Source of the DNA: Limnephilus marmoratus
Taxonomy: Eukaryota > Arthropoda > Insecta > Trichoptera > Limnephilidae
NCBI GenBank assembly: GCA_917880885.1
Contig: OU862922.1
Span: forward strand, 248,001-312,000
DNA: 64,000 nucleotides
Reading direction: 5' to 3'
The translations under genes were made by a program, and so were the position numbers. This document shows positions 21,814 through 33,630 of this stretch, piece by piece (position 1 is the first letter of the stretch; every line of letters begins with the position of its first letter). The notes under the pieces are model-generated. The model was not told where the DNA came from and did not search any database. It saw only the letters and a list, made by a program, of their open reading frames with translations.

Positions 21814-24800
21814 ATTTAGACGATGTGTTTTACGCCTATATAAAGAAATGAGAATAATTCTAGGTTTCTTTCGCACGAATTAAAAATCATTTCATTCATA
21901 ACTTTGAAGATCTCGAAATAATCACCTTTTAGAATCAAAATAGTACAGCTGCTGGAAATGCAATCAGCAATCACTGATACAATCTACACCGTAATAAGAA
22001 TGTTTGCTTATTTTATGGTCTGTCGGGAGTGCAAGTAAGCGTGCTCGAGTCTCCCTCGATAATTTATTAAAAGCGGCGAATAGCTTAGCTCGGTAGAGTA
22101 AATTCGCTAATGGGAGCGTTTATGCGAACGGTACGATTGTCGAGAGAGACAATGAATGATCACAGCAATATGAACACGTCAGGACTTGAATCCGAGATGG
22201 ATGTCTACAGAATAATAATATACGCTGTACAATATACACTACACTTAAAATAAAGAGTGAGTTGGCTTAACGACTTTCTTCCGCTTTTATAGATGCGTGT
22301 TAACAGAGTCATCGATAGCTTAAATATGAGCGTTGTTCTTTCCAAAACGCTTTGTTGAATAGTGACTGTTAAAGTACAAAGAATGATATGGCAAAACACC
22401 TGATACTGAATGATATGCGTAATAAACGATAATTAAAAATATGCTGAGAGTTAAACAACGTTAGTTACGCAACATTAGATTAGTATCTTTCTCTTGTAGC
22501 GTGAGACATAAGAATGTATTCAAATCGAATTAAATCTGTACTGCGAATAAAAAAGAAATGTGGCTTCCATTTTGACCGTAAAAGGTTTTTTATAAAAAAA
22601 ATACAAGGCCGAGAATCGAGAAATTTACGTGACGTTTATCAAGATCATAAATCAATGTAGGTAAAAGATAATTGAATTTCTGGAAAAGACGGGACAAAGG
22701 TAAAAAAATTCCCTCGTTCAAGTTTTTTCAGACTTCGGCATGTAGGTACTCTTTATACTATCTACGGTGTAAAAGGTATTGAAGACGAATATTGTCTAAA
22801 TCGTAAATATCATTTCAGCATACCAAGGAAACAAACAAAACTATACTTCGTGCTCAATACCTGAAAGGTGACAAGGCATTGTCAACCTAAGTTACTAGCG
22901 CCAGGTCGGTCAATGCCGTGGATGGCTTTGGAATTGTTTACCGATCGTTCGATAGATAAGTGAAACTTTGGACACTTCGTTACCAGCTGAGTGGCGACGC
23001 GACAATTGGAGAGACATCAGTACAACAAGATTTATATCCAACCGTGATCCGTTATAGAATATAATTATAATAAAACGTGTAATATCTACAAGAAACGCTT
23101 TTCAAGATGCACGAACGTTTTCATCAGCCCAGTGAAAACCAAGAGAAACTTATTAAACTAAAGTTAGAAAGTAAAATATAAATTAACTACAACTATATAA
23201 TTCCCATCTCAAATGGATAGAAATTCAAATCAATTTTAATTTAATAACGTTAGCATATTACTGACCATAAAATCAAATTTACTTACGGCAGTAGGTACAT
23301 ATATATGTTATACAACAATATATTTGGAAAGCTCTAAACCGTGTAGGTACTCACCTGAAACAAAAAGAAATAAAAGAACATTAGAAATAAATACTAAAAA
23401 CCTCAGACATTATTTGCACATATTGTCTATGGCAGAAAATTATAAACATGTTTACACGCCGCAATATAATGGTTGATTGCCCGGCAGTGGTAGATAGGTG
23501 GTGTTGTTGTTCATGAGATGATCGATGTTGTTATAAAAAGTGAAATTCTCCCTGGTAAAATTGCTGGTTACGTGATCATGTGTGGATGGTAATCAAGTGA
23601 ACAGTTCCTGAGTATGCAATCTTGCGGTTATCTCGGCGCTGAGCGTATACTTAAAGGTAGTTAACATCTATTCTCTAATGCATGTAATAGACTACGTTAA
23701 TAATTCTTGACTACTTCACAGAATGGCGATAGTACACGGATTCACAATTCAGTTAAACAATGTTCGATTGTTTTTGTTCCATTAACATCTTGAACCATTC
23801 CTCATAATTTCAAGAATATTGCTTGAAGATTTATCATTCACCGATAAAATGCGCACTTATATTATATGGATATTTTAAAGATAGATTAGGGATAACGTAT
23901 AACCAAAGTTTCTTTTCATTGGAACTGGCCCTCGAAGTGATTTTTCACATGAAAGATGCCATAAATAAGGTTTCTTTCGGTTTCCATTCATTGTAAAGCG
24001 TCCGATAAAAACATATTACATTATTATCATTGTTATTTATTAGATTTTCTCTTTTTCCAGTAGAAAATTTGCAGGAATTCTAAGATTTATTGCTCGAAGA
24101 CGACGCGACGGTAGGTTGCTGGATCGGTCAACGTAAACCGGTGTTTACGGATATTACTAATAAATTTGACACTTCTTGTTGAAGCAATAAGTGATTCACA
24201 ACAAACCCCAGATTACAAATAGAATGACGATAAGTTGATAACGCATGTAACTTGCAGTGGCTACAGCTTACTGTCGTACCCTACATGTGAGGATTTACAA
24301 ATAATAAACCATTTTAAAATCTCACGCCCAGCGCAAATGCAATTATGAAAAGTGACGCATGCATAAAGCTGTGCGGTGCACACTGCACACAGAGGGGCTT
24401 CGGAGACCGATGCAGTTTAAATCAATAGAAAAGTCGGTCAATTGTGCAAGAGGAGGAATTGCATTTCAATAATAACTGAAGATGCACCAATTAGATGCAC
24501 AAATCAGTGTCTGTAATATTTAACGAGGGGGACGTCTCCTCGGCGGAAACGGTTTTTAGTAAAAGAGGTTCCGTTCGCATTAGATTAATAAATAGTATTT
24601 AATTGCACTCAAACACGATAATCCAGTATCGTCTATTTAAAAGACTACTTATCTTATCTATATCTATACTTATCAATTAGTTATGTCGTTCCCATTCAGC
24701 AAATCAGCAAGTATAATTCATTCGAACCAAATAATTAGGTAGGTACTTATTATCAGATAATCAGAAAAAAAAATTATTGAAAAAATACAAATCGATGATC

Positions 24801-27008
24801 ATATATTATTTTGAATAATACTGAACTTTAAGACAATTTACGTCGCAGACAGAATAATCAAAATAGGAAAAACAGGTCGAATATGACCTTGGTTTTGGCA
24901 GAAAGCATTGACCGTTGGCAAAGATTTTGCTACAAAAATCAATTGCTGGAAACTTTCACTTCTTTCGTGACGAACCAACGATAGTGCAACTAAAACTGTT
25001 TTTACAATAGGTACCTACAAAGCAAATTTAAAATTCAAGTCCCAACCTGGCATGCATGTTTTCAAATTGAATCAGCAGGGATTGGACAGTTACCGAGATT
25101 TGTGATGTTGCCAAGCTAAAATTCTGGTTAGATGTACAGAGATATTATTGTATGAAACGTTATCTTCCATAAAGCTTTATAAAATCCGAACTAAATTAGA
25201 CTGAATATTATACAAAGTAAAAGCGAGAATAAGAAAACATAATATAAACGGAACTGACACATTACACAATGAGCAATTATTGCACACGGGGCAATCGCAA
25301 ATCACAACAGCCATCATAAAATTTTATTCACATAAATGACTACTGCGATACTTGGCTTTCCTGACAAGTGAGAGAATTCATGTTTTGTGACTACAGCATG
25401 ACGTAATAACAAGCATGATTTAACTGCAGGTGTGTTTTTTATTTCTCTGTGATTTCTTATTGTTGGCAAAATAAATAATTGCAAGTATGTATTTGTTTTT
25501 ATACATACAAAATTACAAACCGCAAAAACCGCTTTTATGTCTGTTTGATAATCACAAAGGATACAGATTTTGTAAACCGATACAAGAACAAGAAATGCCA
25601 CGTTTTTTGTAATGTGAATACTTTTGCGGTAGAGCTAGGTGCTGTGCAGTATCTATCTACCTACTGTGGATATTGGTGGGAGGTTAGGTAAACCTGAATC
25701 AAGTCAAAATATCAAGATGTTTAGTTATAAGTAAATGCGGCTATGCTCAAAAGTTCAATGTACACTTGGGTGACCTATCTCGAAGCCGTGCTTTATAAAT
25801 GTATTTGTTATCAGTTGGTTTCCATTAAATTTCAAAGGCGGTACACAACCCTAATAATTTTTGTTTGCTCAAAACTCACATTTTAATAATTTCCGGCGAA
25901 CTCGTAGCTATAATAACTTTTTTATTCCAACAGAACACTGGGGATGTAAGTAATTTGTATTTAAGATTAATAAAATCAATACCTTACCATTAATATATTT
26001 TACGTACAACGATTTTAAAACGTTATAAACCGTTTTTCAACCATAAAGTTAGCGGTAAGCACCAGATTTTATTTTTCTAGACGGTGAATTAATAACTTCG
26101 AGAGTGCAACATGGAGACACATTTTAAATATTTGTAACACATTCTTCAGAATTAATTAAAATGAACGTGGCGGAAATGTCGAATCTCCAGGCCTGATAGG
26201 GGGAATTCGACCGTACGTCCATCCAATACGCCGTGCCGCGGGCGTATATTTGTTTACACACTTTCTTCACTTACGTCGTTAAGATTCCCAAATTATTTGT
26301 CTTCTTTTCTTTGATAGGGCAAATTCGACAGTAGGTCCGTCCAATACACGGGCCGCGAGTCGCAATTTATATACACGGCTTCTTTACTTACGTCGTTAAG
26401 ATTCTAAATATATTATAGGGTATATATAATGACCACATGACTCCGAGGACAAGCCGCCACTGGTTATAAGAATAGCTAGTTTGCGACGATTTTAGATATT
26501 GTTGGTAATTAGTAATTACAATTGTATATTAATCTGATTATTATTATTGCACTGTTGGTGATGAAATCCCATACCAGGGGCGGTGAGAGTGCTGAGTTCT
26601 GGCCGCGCACCACACCCGACACCGAGGTCCCCACCGCCACTTACCAACGACACACATCATCATGTCTAGCATGTTCCAGCTAACATCATGTCTAGCATGT
26701 TCACGGATCAGTGTTGCGGGGGCGATAACTTGTAGAGAAATTTCAGAGGTGTGTGAAGACATCGTTATTATATTGCGACTATACAAATTATAATTTGACT
26801 ATCATTCCACAGCAACGAGTTACCTTTAAAGACCTCACGCCTCGCATCGTAATGATTGGATATAATTATTATTGAAATTATATTGCGTGCGAGCTAAATA
26901 AAATATCAGCGTAGTAAGTCAATAGAAGTTTCTTTTCAATATCGTGGAAATAGATGCATATTGTGTTTGCACAGTTTGCTTGCTTTATAAATATACACAA
27001 TAATATGT
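21814..27008. other. Long stretch without recognised genes or elements
   Basis: More than 5 kb of AT-rich DNA in which no family member, TIR pair or coding motif was recognised on either strand, apart from a diverged tandem pair at 26.2-26.4 kb. It is the least repeat-rich part of the window and plausibly intron or intergenic host DNA. Confidence 0.45.
26198..26405. repeat. Diverged tandem pair, about 118-bp period
   Basis: Two consecutive blocks start 'gatagggggaattcgaccgt' and 'gatagggcaaattcgacagt', and both end 'cttacgtcgttaagattc'. They share the central 'gtccatccaatac/gtccgtccaatac' region. The pair is GC-richer than its neighbourhood. Confidence 0.8.
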
Positions 27009-27199
27009 GACGGCCTCCGTGGCAGACTAGGCTCTCGACTGGCAATCCAGAGGACATGGGTTCAAATCCCGGCATGCGTAAATAAATTTTATTTGATTAA
27101 TTTGTTTTATTTCACAATTTTATAATATGCAGCTGTAGTCTCACTGGCTCCAGACGGGAGCGGTTCGTACTCGTGCGAGATATTCACATTTAAAAAAAT
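27009..27199 (+). mobile_element. tRNA-derived SINE (family S), internally deleted copy
   Basis: A tRNA-like head ('gacggcctccgtggcaga', B box GGTTCAAATCCC) is followed by the 'aaataaattttatttgatt' linker. It then jumps at about 27125 to the 3' part ('ctcactggctccagacggg') with a short A-rich tail. The roughly 220-bp middle seen in the 54.4-kb copy is missing. Confidence 0.85.
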
Positions 27200-28354
27200 A
27201 CTGCTTGTAACAGTAGGTACTTACAGCTGTAGATCGTGGAGTTACGTATTAAGTATCAAAATACCTCCCCATGTTTTAATCAGCAAGACGTCGCCAACAC
27301 ATAAATATTTAACTTAATAAACATAACGTACGAAGGTTGGCAACCCTGAACTTATGCATTATCTAGAGAGGTTAGAGAATGTTAACTTGATTCTATTATC
27401 AGCCATTTCTACTATCTTCAGAGTGTTTCGAGCGATATGTATGCAAAGCTTATGAATCATATTGCAGAAAGCTCGCCCTCAAATAGCTCAAAGCCCAACC
27501 TCCAGTACGAAGGAGGAGGAAGGAAAGCCTGCCTACCTGACGTACAGAGGCATTAATAAATCCAGAGCATCACCTTTCAGAAAGCTCAACTTTTGACACT
27601 TAGACAGGCGGGTAATTTCAGAAGGCAAACCATTTTGGATCGAAGACGAAACCAGCGAAACAAACATAAGAGCGTGGGTGGAGGACAATAAACTAAACTG
27701 TAAAACCATCAATCTAGATTCCAGATGAAGATTTAAAAAAATATATATATCTAAAGCGATCCATCATGACTTGTTTTAATCCAGAGTGTCTAATAACAGT
27801 GGGACGAGCTTTTATCCGGCGTGACCATTCTATTGTGAAGATTAATGACGGAAAGCTGGAGAACAATAATGGGGAAGAATATAAAATTATGTTGGTTCCA
27901 AATTATCACACAGCTTCATACAATTTATGGCTAGGAGTTTGTTCAAAGAGCTTACGTAAATAATTGAATATCGTCGTGAAAATAATAACGTCCAAAGCTA
28001 TTGAAATGTTGATCAATGTTGACATCTGTCGGCGACAATGGAGGCGGAACAGTCGAGCAGACCCGACCTTTCCATTAACGCAAAGTTGGCTGGCATTTAG
28101 AGGATAATGGATGCACAAAGCGGGAGGGAATTATGGATTTCAAATTTCAATCGAAGCTCTATAACCAAGGTGAAATCCTCACTAACACAAACGAAATATT
28201 GTACTTCTATATTTTAATGCGGAAATTGCATAAAATGGAAAATATCAACGAGGTATTACTAGGCAGTGAGATAAACTAACATTTAGTTTATGTCTGGTCT
28301 ATCTCCACGAAAGAGTGTTTGCGACCAACGCAAATTCTATTAAAATACCACTAG
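27200..28354. other. Stretch without recognised genes
   Basis: No recognisable coding domain or repeat. A short frame at 27.77-27.96 kb on the plus strand has no motif and no splice support. Confidence 0.4.
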
Positions 28355-28358
28355 TAAA

Positions 28359-29053
28359 GCCTCGATGACACACGGCGAGTTTACAATCTACTATCTGGGA
28401 AATTCACTATCTGTTAGTAAACTCGCCCAGTGTCATCCTGTTACTTGCTAACTAGCAGCGACTAGCAGATTGTTGACAATATACGAAAAAAAGTTGAAAG
28501 GTCGTCAACTTTACTCGCCTACACGCTTGCTCCGCTTGCTCGTGGTTGGTTTATTTATGTTTCCAACATGGCTTCCGATAAACAGCTGATTTCGACTGTC
28601 AAATATTAGGCCAGTGCAATTAGCGATCCGCGATCGGAATTATTCCGGTAGTCCCAATTTTTTGATATGTTTTATACACTCATCTTGTGATGTAAAATCT
28701 GAGTTTTCGACCTTGGGTCACTTGAGCTTTCGCCGCCATTTTGAAAAAACCAGCCGAAATCAAGCCAAAATCTAGTTTTTCTCAAATATCTCGTTTTCAA
28801 TTAAAAAATTCGGCTAGAGTAGCTTTACAAGTTTAGTAAAACATTAAATTACCTACAATTTTTATTTGAAGAATTTTCTTCTATCTCTAATAAACTTCGA
28901 GATATACAAGCGCAAAAATGTGTATAAGTTTAGAAAAACCGGTAAATTGCTCGACTGGGTTCGGTTTTTTGAGCGTATCTCTTTTCCAGTACAATTTTGT
29001 GAAAAAATTACTAATATCAATTTTATAGAGAATAAAATTTCGTAAAACACGTA
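28359..29053 (+). repeat. Left terminal inverted repeat of the CXC element
   Basis: It matches the complement of 32995-33626 over most of its length: 'gattttacatcacaagatg', 'cgccgccattttgaaaaaac', 'aaaaccgaacc' (in inverse sense). The first 80 bp form a hairpin in themselves: 'gatgacacacggcgagttta' faces 'taaactcgcccagtgtcatc'. A block at 28500-28600 is private to this side. Confidence 0.85.
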
Positions 29054-29289
29054 GGTATGTGTTTAATGTTTTTATCGCAATTAGGTAACCTGGTTCTAAC
29101 ACCAAAAAATCAAAAAAATTAGGTCAAAAATTGAATCAGAAGAATAGTATTCAGGCATACCCTGATTATTCTTTTTTTAACAATTATATATAACATACAA
29201 CATACATAACAGCAACATTAACCACCAATGTAATCACAACACATAAATAAAATTACATAGTTGTGGTAAAAAAAGAAAAAAAGAAGTTT

Positions 29290-29594
29290 ATTCTTAAAAT
29301 TTATAACAACTATTCACTTTAGTTTCTTGCTGCCACTTATGGGCTCCGAACAGCTTCAATATAGTCTTCCTATGTCTTATTAGCCGAATTTGTGGCGACT
29401 GGGTCATCGAATTCCTCGTCATCATCATGAACGAAGGCTTCCACAGTATTCTCGCACGTGCTGCCATAACAGTGAGTAGGGAGCATTTCAAATCCGACTT
29501 TCTACATGCGCACTTTCCAGCGCTACGTTTTTGCATTGGCATGATATAAAGTTCAGAAAAGCCTGAGGTGCAGCCTCCTTCAACATTTGTACTG
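29290..29594 (-). pseudogene. CXC (tesmin/TSO1-like) domain, C-terminal part of the element gene
   Basis: Across three frames on the minus strand the sequence reads KEAAPQAFLNFISCQCKN, then GKCACRKSDLKCS, then a piece with GSTCENTVEAF and HDDDEEFDD. This is the cysteine pattern of the CXC domain (CxC, then CxCxxxxLxC, then a Cys cluster), which binds zinc and DNA in tesmin/TSO1/MSL2-type proteins. In arthropods the same domain ends a large family of proteins of uncertain role, and this matches that arrangement. At least two frameshifts make it a pseudogene. Its N-terminal part lies beyond LINE-2. Confidence 0.75.
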
Positions 29595-31060
29595 AAGTTA
29601 GTAATAATAATAATAATAATAATATATCTTTATTGAAAGAAATTTGCAAGATTATAACTAAAAAGTACATATTCAGTGTTATGTTTACAGTGGTTTAAAA
29701 TTACATAAGGACAAAAGGATATCAACAGAAAAAATATATAAATATGAACAGTAGATAAATGAAAAATAGAAAATAGTTATAAATTTTGGTTTTTCAGTAA
29801 TCTGCCTCACTAGGCTAGCCTGTGTTGAGGCAGTAATTTTTAAATCAATTTATAAGACTTATAGACACACCTACACTTTTATTAAAAAAGTAATCACATA
29901 ATAGATTGGTTACATTAATAATAAATTTAAATAAAAGCAACCAATACATTGTTTGTATATTTCCACTGTATAATACCAAATCATTAATAATTTAGAATTT
30001 GGGTGAGTGCACCGGTAAAGGCCCTATCATTATTTTTGATCCAAATTTTTATGTTATTTTTGAAAATTTTTTGGGAATCGCATTTTTTTATTCTATCTGG
30101 AAGAATGTTGTAAAGCCTTGTTGCAAGGTATCTGAAATTTCGTTGACCAAAAGTAGTATGCGTTTTGGGGATTTGTAGTAAGTCTTTGTCATTATTTCGA
30201 GTACAGCGAGTATTTAATCTTTTTTCATAGTATTTATGTATATTTGTGTATAGATGAGTAAGGATTGTTTTTGCATATATCTGCCGAACGTCAAACACAT
30301 TCATAATATTGAAGATTAAGTTCGAGTCTGTAATTAGAGGTAGTCTAAGAATCAATTTTATAATAGTTTTCTGTGCCTTTATGATTGGGTCTAGTGCTGA
30401 TGCAGTACCGCCTCCCCATGCAATGATACCATACTCAATAATAGATTGACAGACTGCAAAATAAATCATTTTCAAGTGTTGTAAGTCGAGAAAGTTTCTT
30501 ATCGTTCTGAAAAAGTGCATGGTTTTTCTTATTTTGTTTGCAATTATTTGAGTGTGTATATTCCATTTGAGATATGGATCAATTGTGAGGCCGAGATACT
30601 TCATCTGTGTAGTGCGCTCAATGTAGGGACACTGACAAGATTCATCGGAATTAAAACATTTGTGTATTCTAATGGAGACATCATCATTAGGCTGACCTGT
30701 TATATTTATGCTTGATGTGACATATTTAGTTTTCTCGGTGTTCAAAGTGAGCGTATTTGTATCTAACCACTTTTTTACAATGTTTATATCCGTTTCAGCT
30801 TTTTTGTAGACATCTACCCAAGTGTCAGCTTCAAACAGTAAGACAGTGTCATCGGCAAAACTAACTATTTTTCCCTGAATATTAATGTTACATAAGTCAT
30901 TGATATATAAAAGGAACAAAGACGGTCCTAATATGCTACCTTGTGGTATGCCATAGTTAGTTGAGCACTGATTGCTAAGAGTGTTCAATATTTTAACTTG
31001 TTGCTTGCGCTCATCGAGGTTAGTATACTCATTAGTAACCCAACAGCGTCCTTCTTTAAT
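29595..31060 (-). mobile_element. LINE-2: 5'-truncated LINE inserted in the CXC gene
   Basis: The element comprises the C-terminal half of RT (frame 31066-29984) and a 3' UTR with a hairpin and AATAAA. It ends in a (TTA)n-type tail seen on plus as repeated 'aat' at 29599-29620. It separates the two halves of the CXC gene (ending EWGLKKD near 31.07 kb and resuming KEAAPQAF near 29.59 kb), so it is younger than the host element. The exact 5' break is uncertain (31.03-31.07 kb) because coding sense is open across it. Confidence 0.82.
29802..29833 (-). other. 3'-UTR hairpin of LINE-2
   Basis: 'ctgcctca' and 'tgaggcag' form an 8-bp stem around a loop that contains the small palindrome 'aggctagcct'. 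The element-like fragment at 38.08-38.12 kb keeps the same loop core but has a changed, still paired stem ('gttacctca' with 'tgaggttaac'). Confidence 0.6.
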
Positions 31061-31066
31061 CCCCAT
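29984..31066 (-). pseudogene. LINE-2 reverse transcriptase, C-terminal half
   Basis: An uninterrupted frame of 360 codons. It begins within the segment ahead of motif B: CSTNYGIPQGSILGPSLF, then the catalytic box SFADDTVLL with both Asp present. Next come the palm/thumb (LTLNTEKTKYV, MKYLGLTIDPYLKWN) and the C-terminal domain (YGIIAWGGG, FGQRNFRYLATRLYNILP). The organisation matches LINE-1, but the sequence is a distinct family. Motif A and everything upstream, including the endonuclease, are gone through 5' truncation, so despite the intact frame it is not functional. Confidence 0.9.
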
Positions 31067-32170
31067 TCAGTGGGATCTTTATGGTGACCAAGCCAAGTCT
31101 GCACTTTGAAGTATGTTCTTGAAGCATGTTGCTGGAGTGCATCTTTGGTGGGTGGTAGCCTAGATAAATTGAATTTGTTCTTTTTCACTCCTTTGACAAG
31201 ATTGTACTTACCTTAAATTTTCCAAATTTGATTTCTCATTGCCGCCATACAAAAAAGTGCAAAGAATTGTTCGGCAGCCAAAGTGATTATTTCTCCTTTG
31301 CTTTTGAATCTTGAAATAAAAGAAAAAGTTTTATTCACTGAGTGGTTCTTGAGAAGAATATTTCAAAATTTTAATACTCGTACCTTGACCGAATGGAGCC
31401 CCAGTTTATGGCACGAATGAATTAAATGTTTTCAACCATTTCAATGTGTTTAAAATATTTGTCAGAGTACACCTTTGATGATTTACATTTACCAACTTTT
31501 TGGTAATATATGTGAGAGAGTCGATATCCTGACCAATGATTATGACTGCATGATGTTGAGATGACAACGAGTTTGCTGTGATTATTATGTAAACATCAGC
31601 ATCCTCTTCAGCTTGTACTGTCGTTATTTGCGATCGATTAAATGAGGCTCTAAGTAGGGAAATAAAACGGGACTTGTTCTTCTCATTTCCCAGAAACTTT
31701 TCCTTAGTGCTTTTCTTTTCAACCGAATCTGGGTATCCTCGAATACCACTACTGCATTGTCTCCATGAAATTCTTGAAAATATTCTTTAAGTTCAATTTC
31801 ACACTTTTTGGCAATACACATACGATGGAATAACATTAATGTATCTATTGTCACAGCTGCTGGTCACCGCTGCAAGAAAAAATCGCATTCTAACGTTTTA
31901 AGCATAGGTTTCCAAAGTTCTGGTTGATAACTTTAGACATAGCAAATTTCCCCATCTTTTCCCATTCTTTTCGTCGTGCCACTGCTTGTAGACATAATTA
32001 CGTTTGTTTTAGGAAATGGTTTATGGCAAGCAAACCAATCAATGAGAGTTTGGACGTCTTTGTCATCCCTCTTATTTCGTGTAGGCCTCATCTCTACATG
32101 TTGCTCTGACGTTCCTGATTCAGCCCCGCAGAATGACTCTATTCCCTCACAAATGTTATGCAGATAAATA
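31061..32170 (-). pseudogene. N-terminal and middle part of the CXC-domain gene
   Basis: Minus-strand coding pieces in changing frames match the arthropod CXC protein family: DDKDVQTLIDWFACHKPFP near 32.08 kb, then VTIDTLMLFHRMCIAKKCE and GDNAVVVFEDTQIRLKRKAL (31854-31690). These are followed by SGIRGYPDSVEKKSTKEK, FLGNEKNKSRFISLLR, QAEEDADVYIIITAN, VIIGQDIDSLTYI (31750-31500) and finally SRLPPTKDALQQHASRTYFK with TEWGLKKD (31160-31070). The Asp-rich DGYPD and AEEDAD / GQDIDSL blocks are characteristic and recall a nuclease or PIN-like core; this is inference. Many frameshifts and stops. Confidence 0.7.
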
Positions 32171-32994
32171 TAATCCTGTGTAGTCTAAGTTATGACCGAC
32201 AATAGTTTCATGGGGGTTGGCGACTATAGAGAATTTATGAGAAAAAACGAACAAAAATTTCAATACAAAAATTACCGATTCCCAAAGAAAACTCTTAACC
32301 CGTCTTGTTTAGGAATAAATACATCCCAAAACACGTAATTGCATTATACTTTCATAAGACCAAAAACGTCCCGAGCTACCTTACATTTTAAAAGCTATAT
32401 ATCTCTCTTCCTATCATGCAAACATATGTATTTTTCTTTTAACCAGAAAGAAAACAAAATTATGCTTCTCATTGTTTTTGAAATATGAAAGCTATCTTGC
32501 ATAGATATTTTACAATCTCGATCCAAAGTGACAGTTTCAGAATTTACGTGCGGGACTGAGGCTTCCGGATTGTGAGGTGTGAATATATTGAACCAAGCAG
32601 ACGGGTTAAAATATCATTTTGTTTATGACATTTGTATTTAGAGCTAAATTATCTGAAAAAATCATCTAAGAAGCTGAACCACATTTTTGGATTTGACGAC
32701 CTCAACTAAATTATATGTAGCTCTAATGGAGCAGAGTTGGAAACACTGATCCAGACACCTGGTGGCACATTGGTGACACCTGATGGCCCGTCCTGGAGTG
32801 GCCTGGGGGGGGGGGGGGGTCGACCCCTTACTCTCGTTAATTTATAGTTATTATATGTAAAAATGTAATGTGAACAAAAGTTGAATAACGGGGTAATATC
32901 GTGATAAATTTTCGGTTTTCACCTACCGATATTTATTTATATATACTTTATATGAGTAAAAAAAACTACAAAAAACAAAAAAATCACACATCTT

Positions 32995-33626
32995 TTAAAA
33001 AATTTTATTCTCTACAAAATTTGTATCAGTAGTTTTTTCACAAAATTGTACTGGAAAAGAGATACGCACAAAAAACCGAACCAAGTCGAGAAATTTACCT
33101 GTTTTTACAAACTTATACACATTTTTACGACTGCATATCTCGATATTTATTAGAGATAGAGGAAAGTTCTTTAAGTAAAAATTGTAGGTAATTTTATGTT
33201 CTTCTAAACTTGTAAAGCTATTTTAGCCGAAATTTTTATTGAAAACGAGATATTTGAGAAAAACTAGATTTTATCTCGATTTCGGCTGGTTTTTTCAAAA
33301 TGGCGGCGAAAGCTCAAGTGACCCAAAGTCGAAAACTCAGATTTTACATCACAAGATGAGTGTATAAAACATATAAAAAAATTGGGACTACCGGAATAAT
33401 TCCGATCGCGACCCCCTTTTTTACGCTAATTGCACTGGCCTATGTCTGAAGAATTAGTTCACGCAGGCGTCGTTATTCTTGTTACTGGCGCTAGCAGCGG
33501 CCTCAGTTTCCTACGCTTCTGAGCGAGTGGACAGTTTTGTGTCATCATGACAATCTCACTCGCCGATTTACCCGCTTTTAAAACTTAGTAGATAGTAGCT
33601 TGTAACTCGCCGTGTGTCATCGAGGC
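32995..33626 (-). repeat. Right terminal inverted repeat of the CXC element
   Basis: Inverse counterpart of 28359-29053. Its terminal 90 bp also fold into a hairpin ('gatgacacacggcgag' against 'ctcactcgccgattta'-type sequence), as on the left side. Subterminal folding is thus kept although the loop sequences differ. Confidence 0.85.
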
Positions 33627-33630
33627 TTAA

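Larger units (their letters stand above)
28355..33630 (-). mobile_element. TTAA-type DNA transposon (about 5.3 kb) with long TIRs and a CXC-domain gene
   Basis: The left end (taaa)gcctcgatgacacacgg at 28355 and the right end, inverse, (ttaa)gcctcgatgacacacgg at 33630 begin inverted repeats of about 0.65-0.7 kb. The flanking tetranucleotides are TAAA and TTAA, fitting an aged TTAA target duplication as in Kolobok or piggyBac. Between them, on the minus strand, lies a broken gene of the tesmin/TSO1-like CXC type, split by a later LINE. I infer that the gene belongs to the element because it fills the space between the TIRs in one orientation; transposase activity is not shown. A G-run at 32808-32818 may be poorly resolved sequence. 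Confidence 0.7.

Noticed and set aside
32807..32820. G-run, and similar C-runs at 41317, 43620 and 45255, as quadruplex regulatory sites
   Set aside because: Single uninterrupted homopolymers inside decayed elements and at element ends; more likely slippage or base-calling uncertainty.
28355..33630. Active piggyBac transposon
   Set aside because: TTAA would fit, but the termini do not begin with CCC and no piggyBac DDD transposase is readable.
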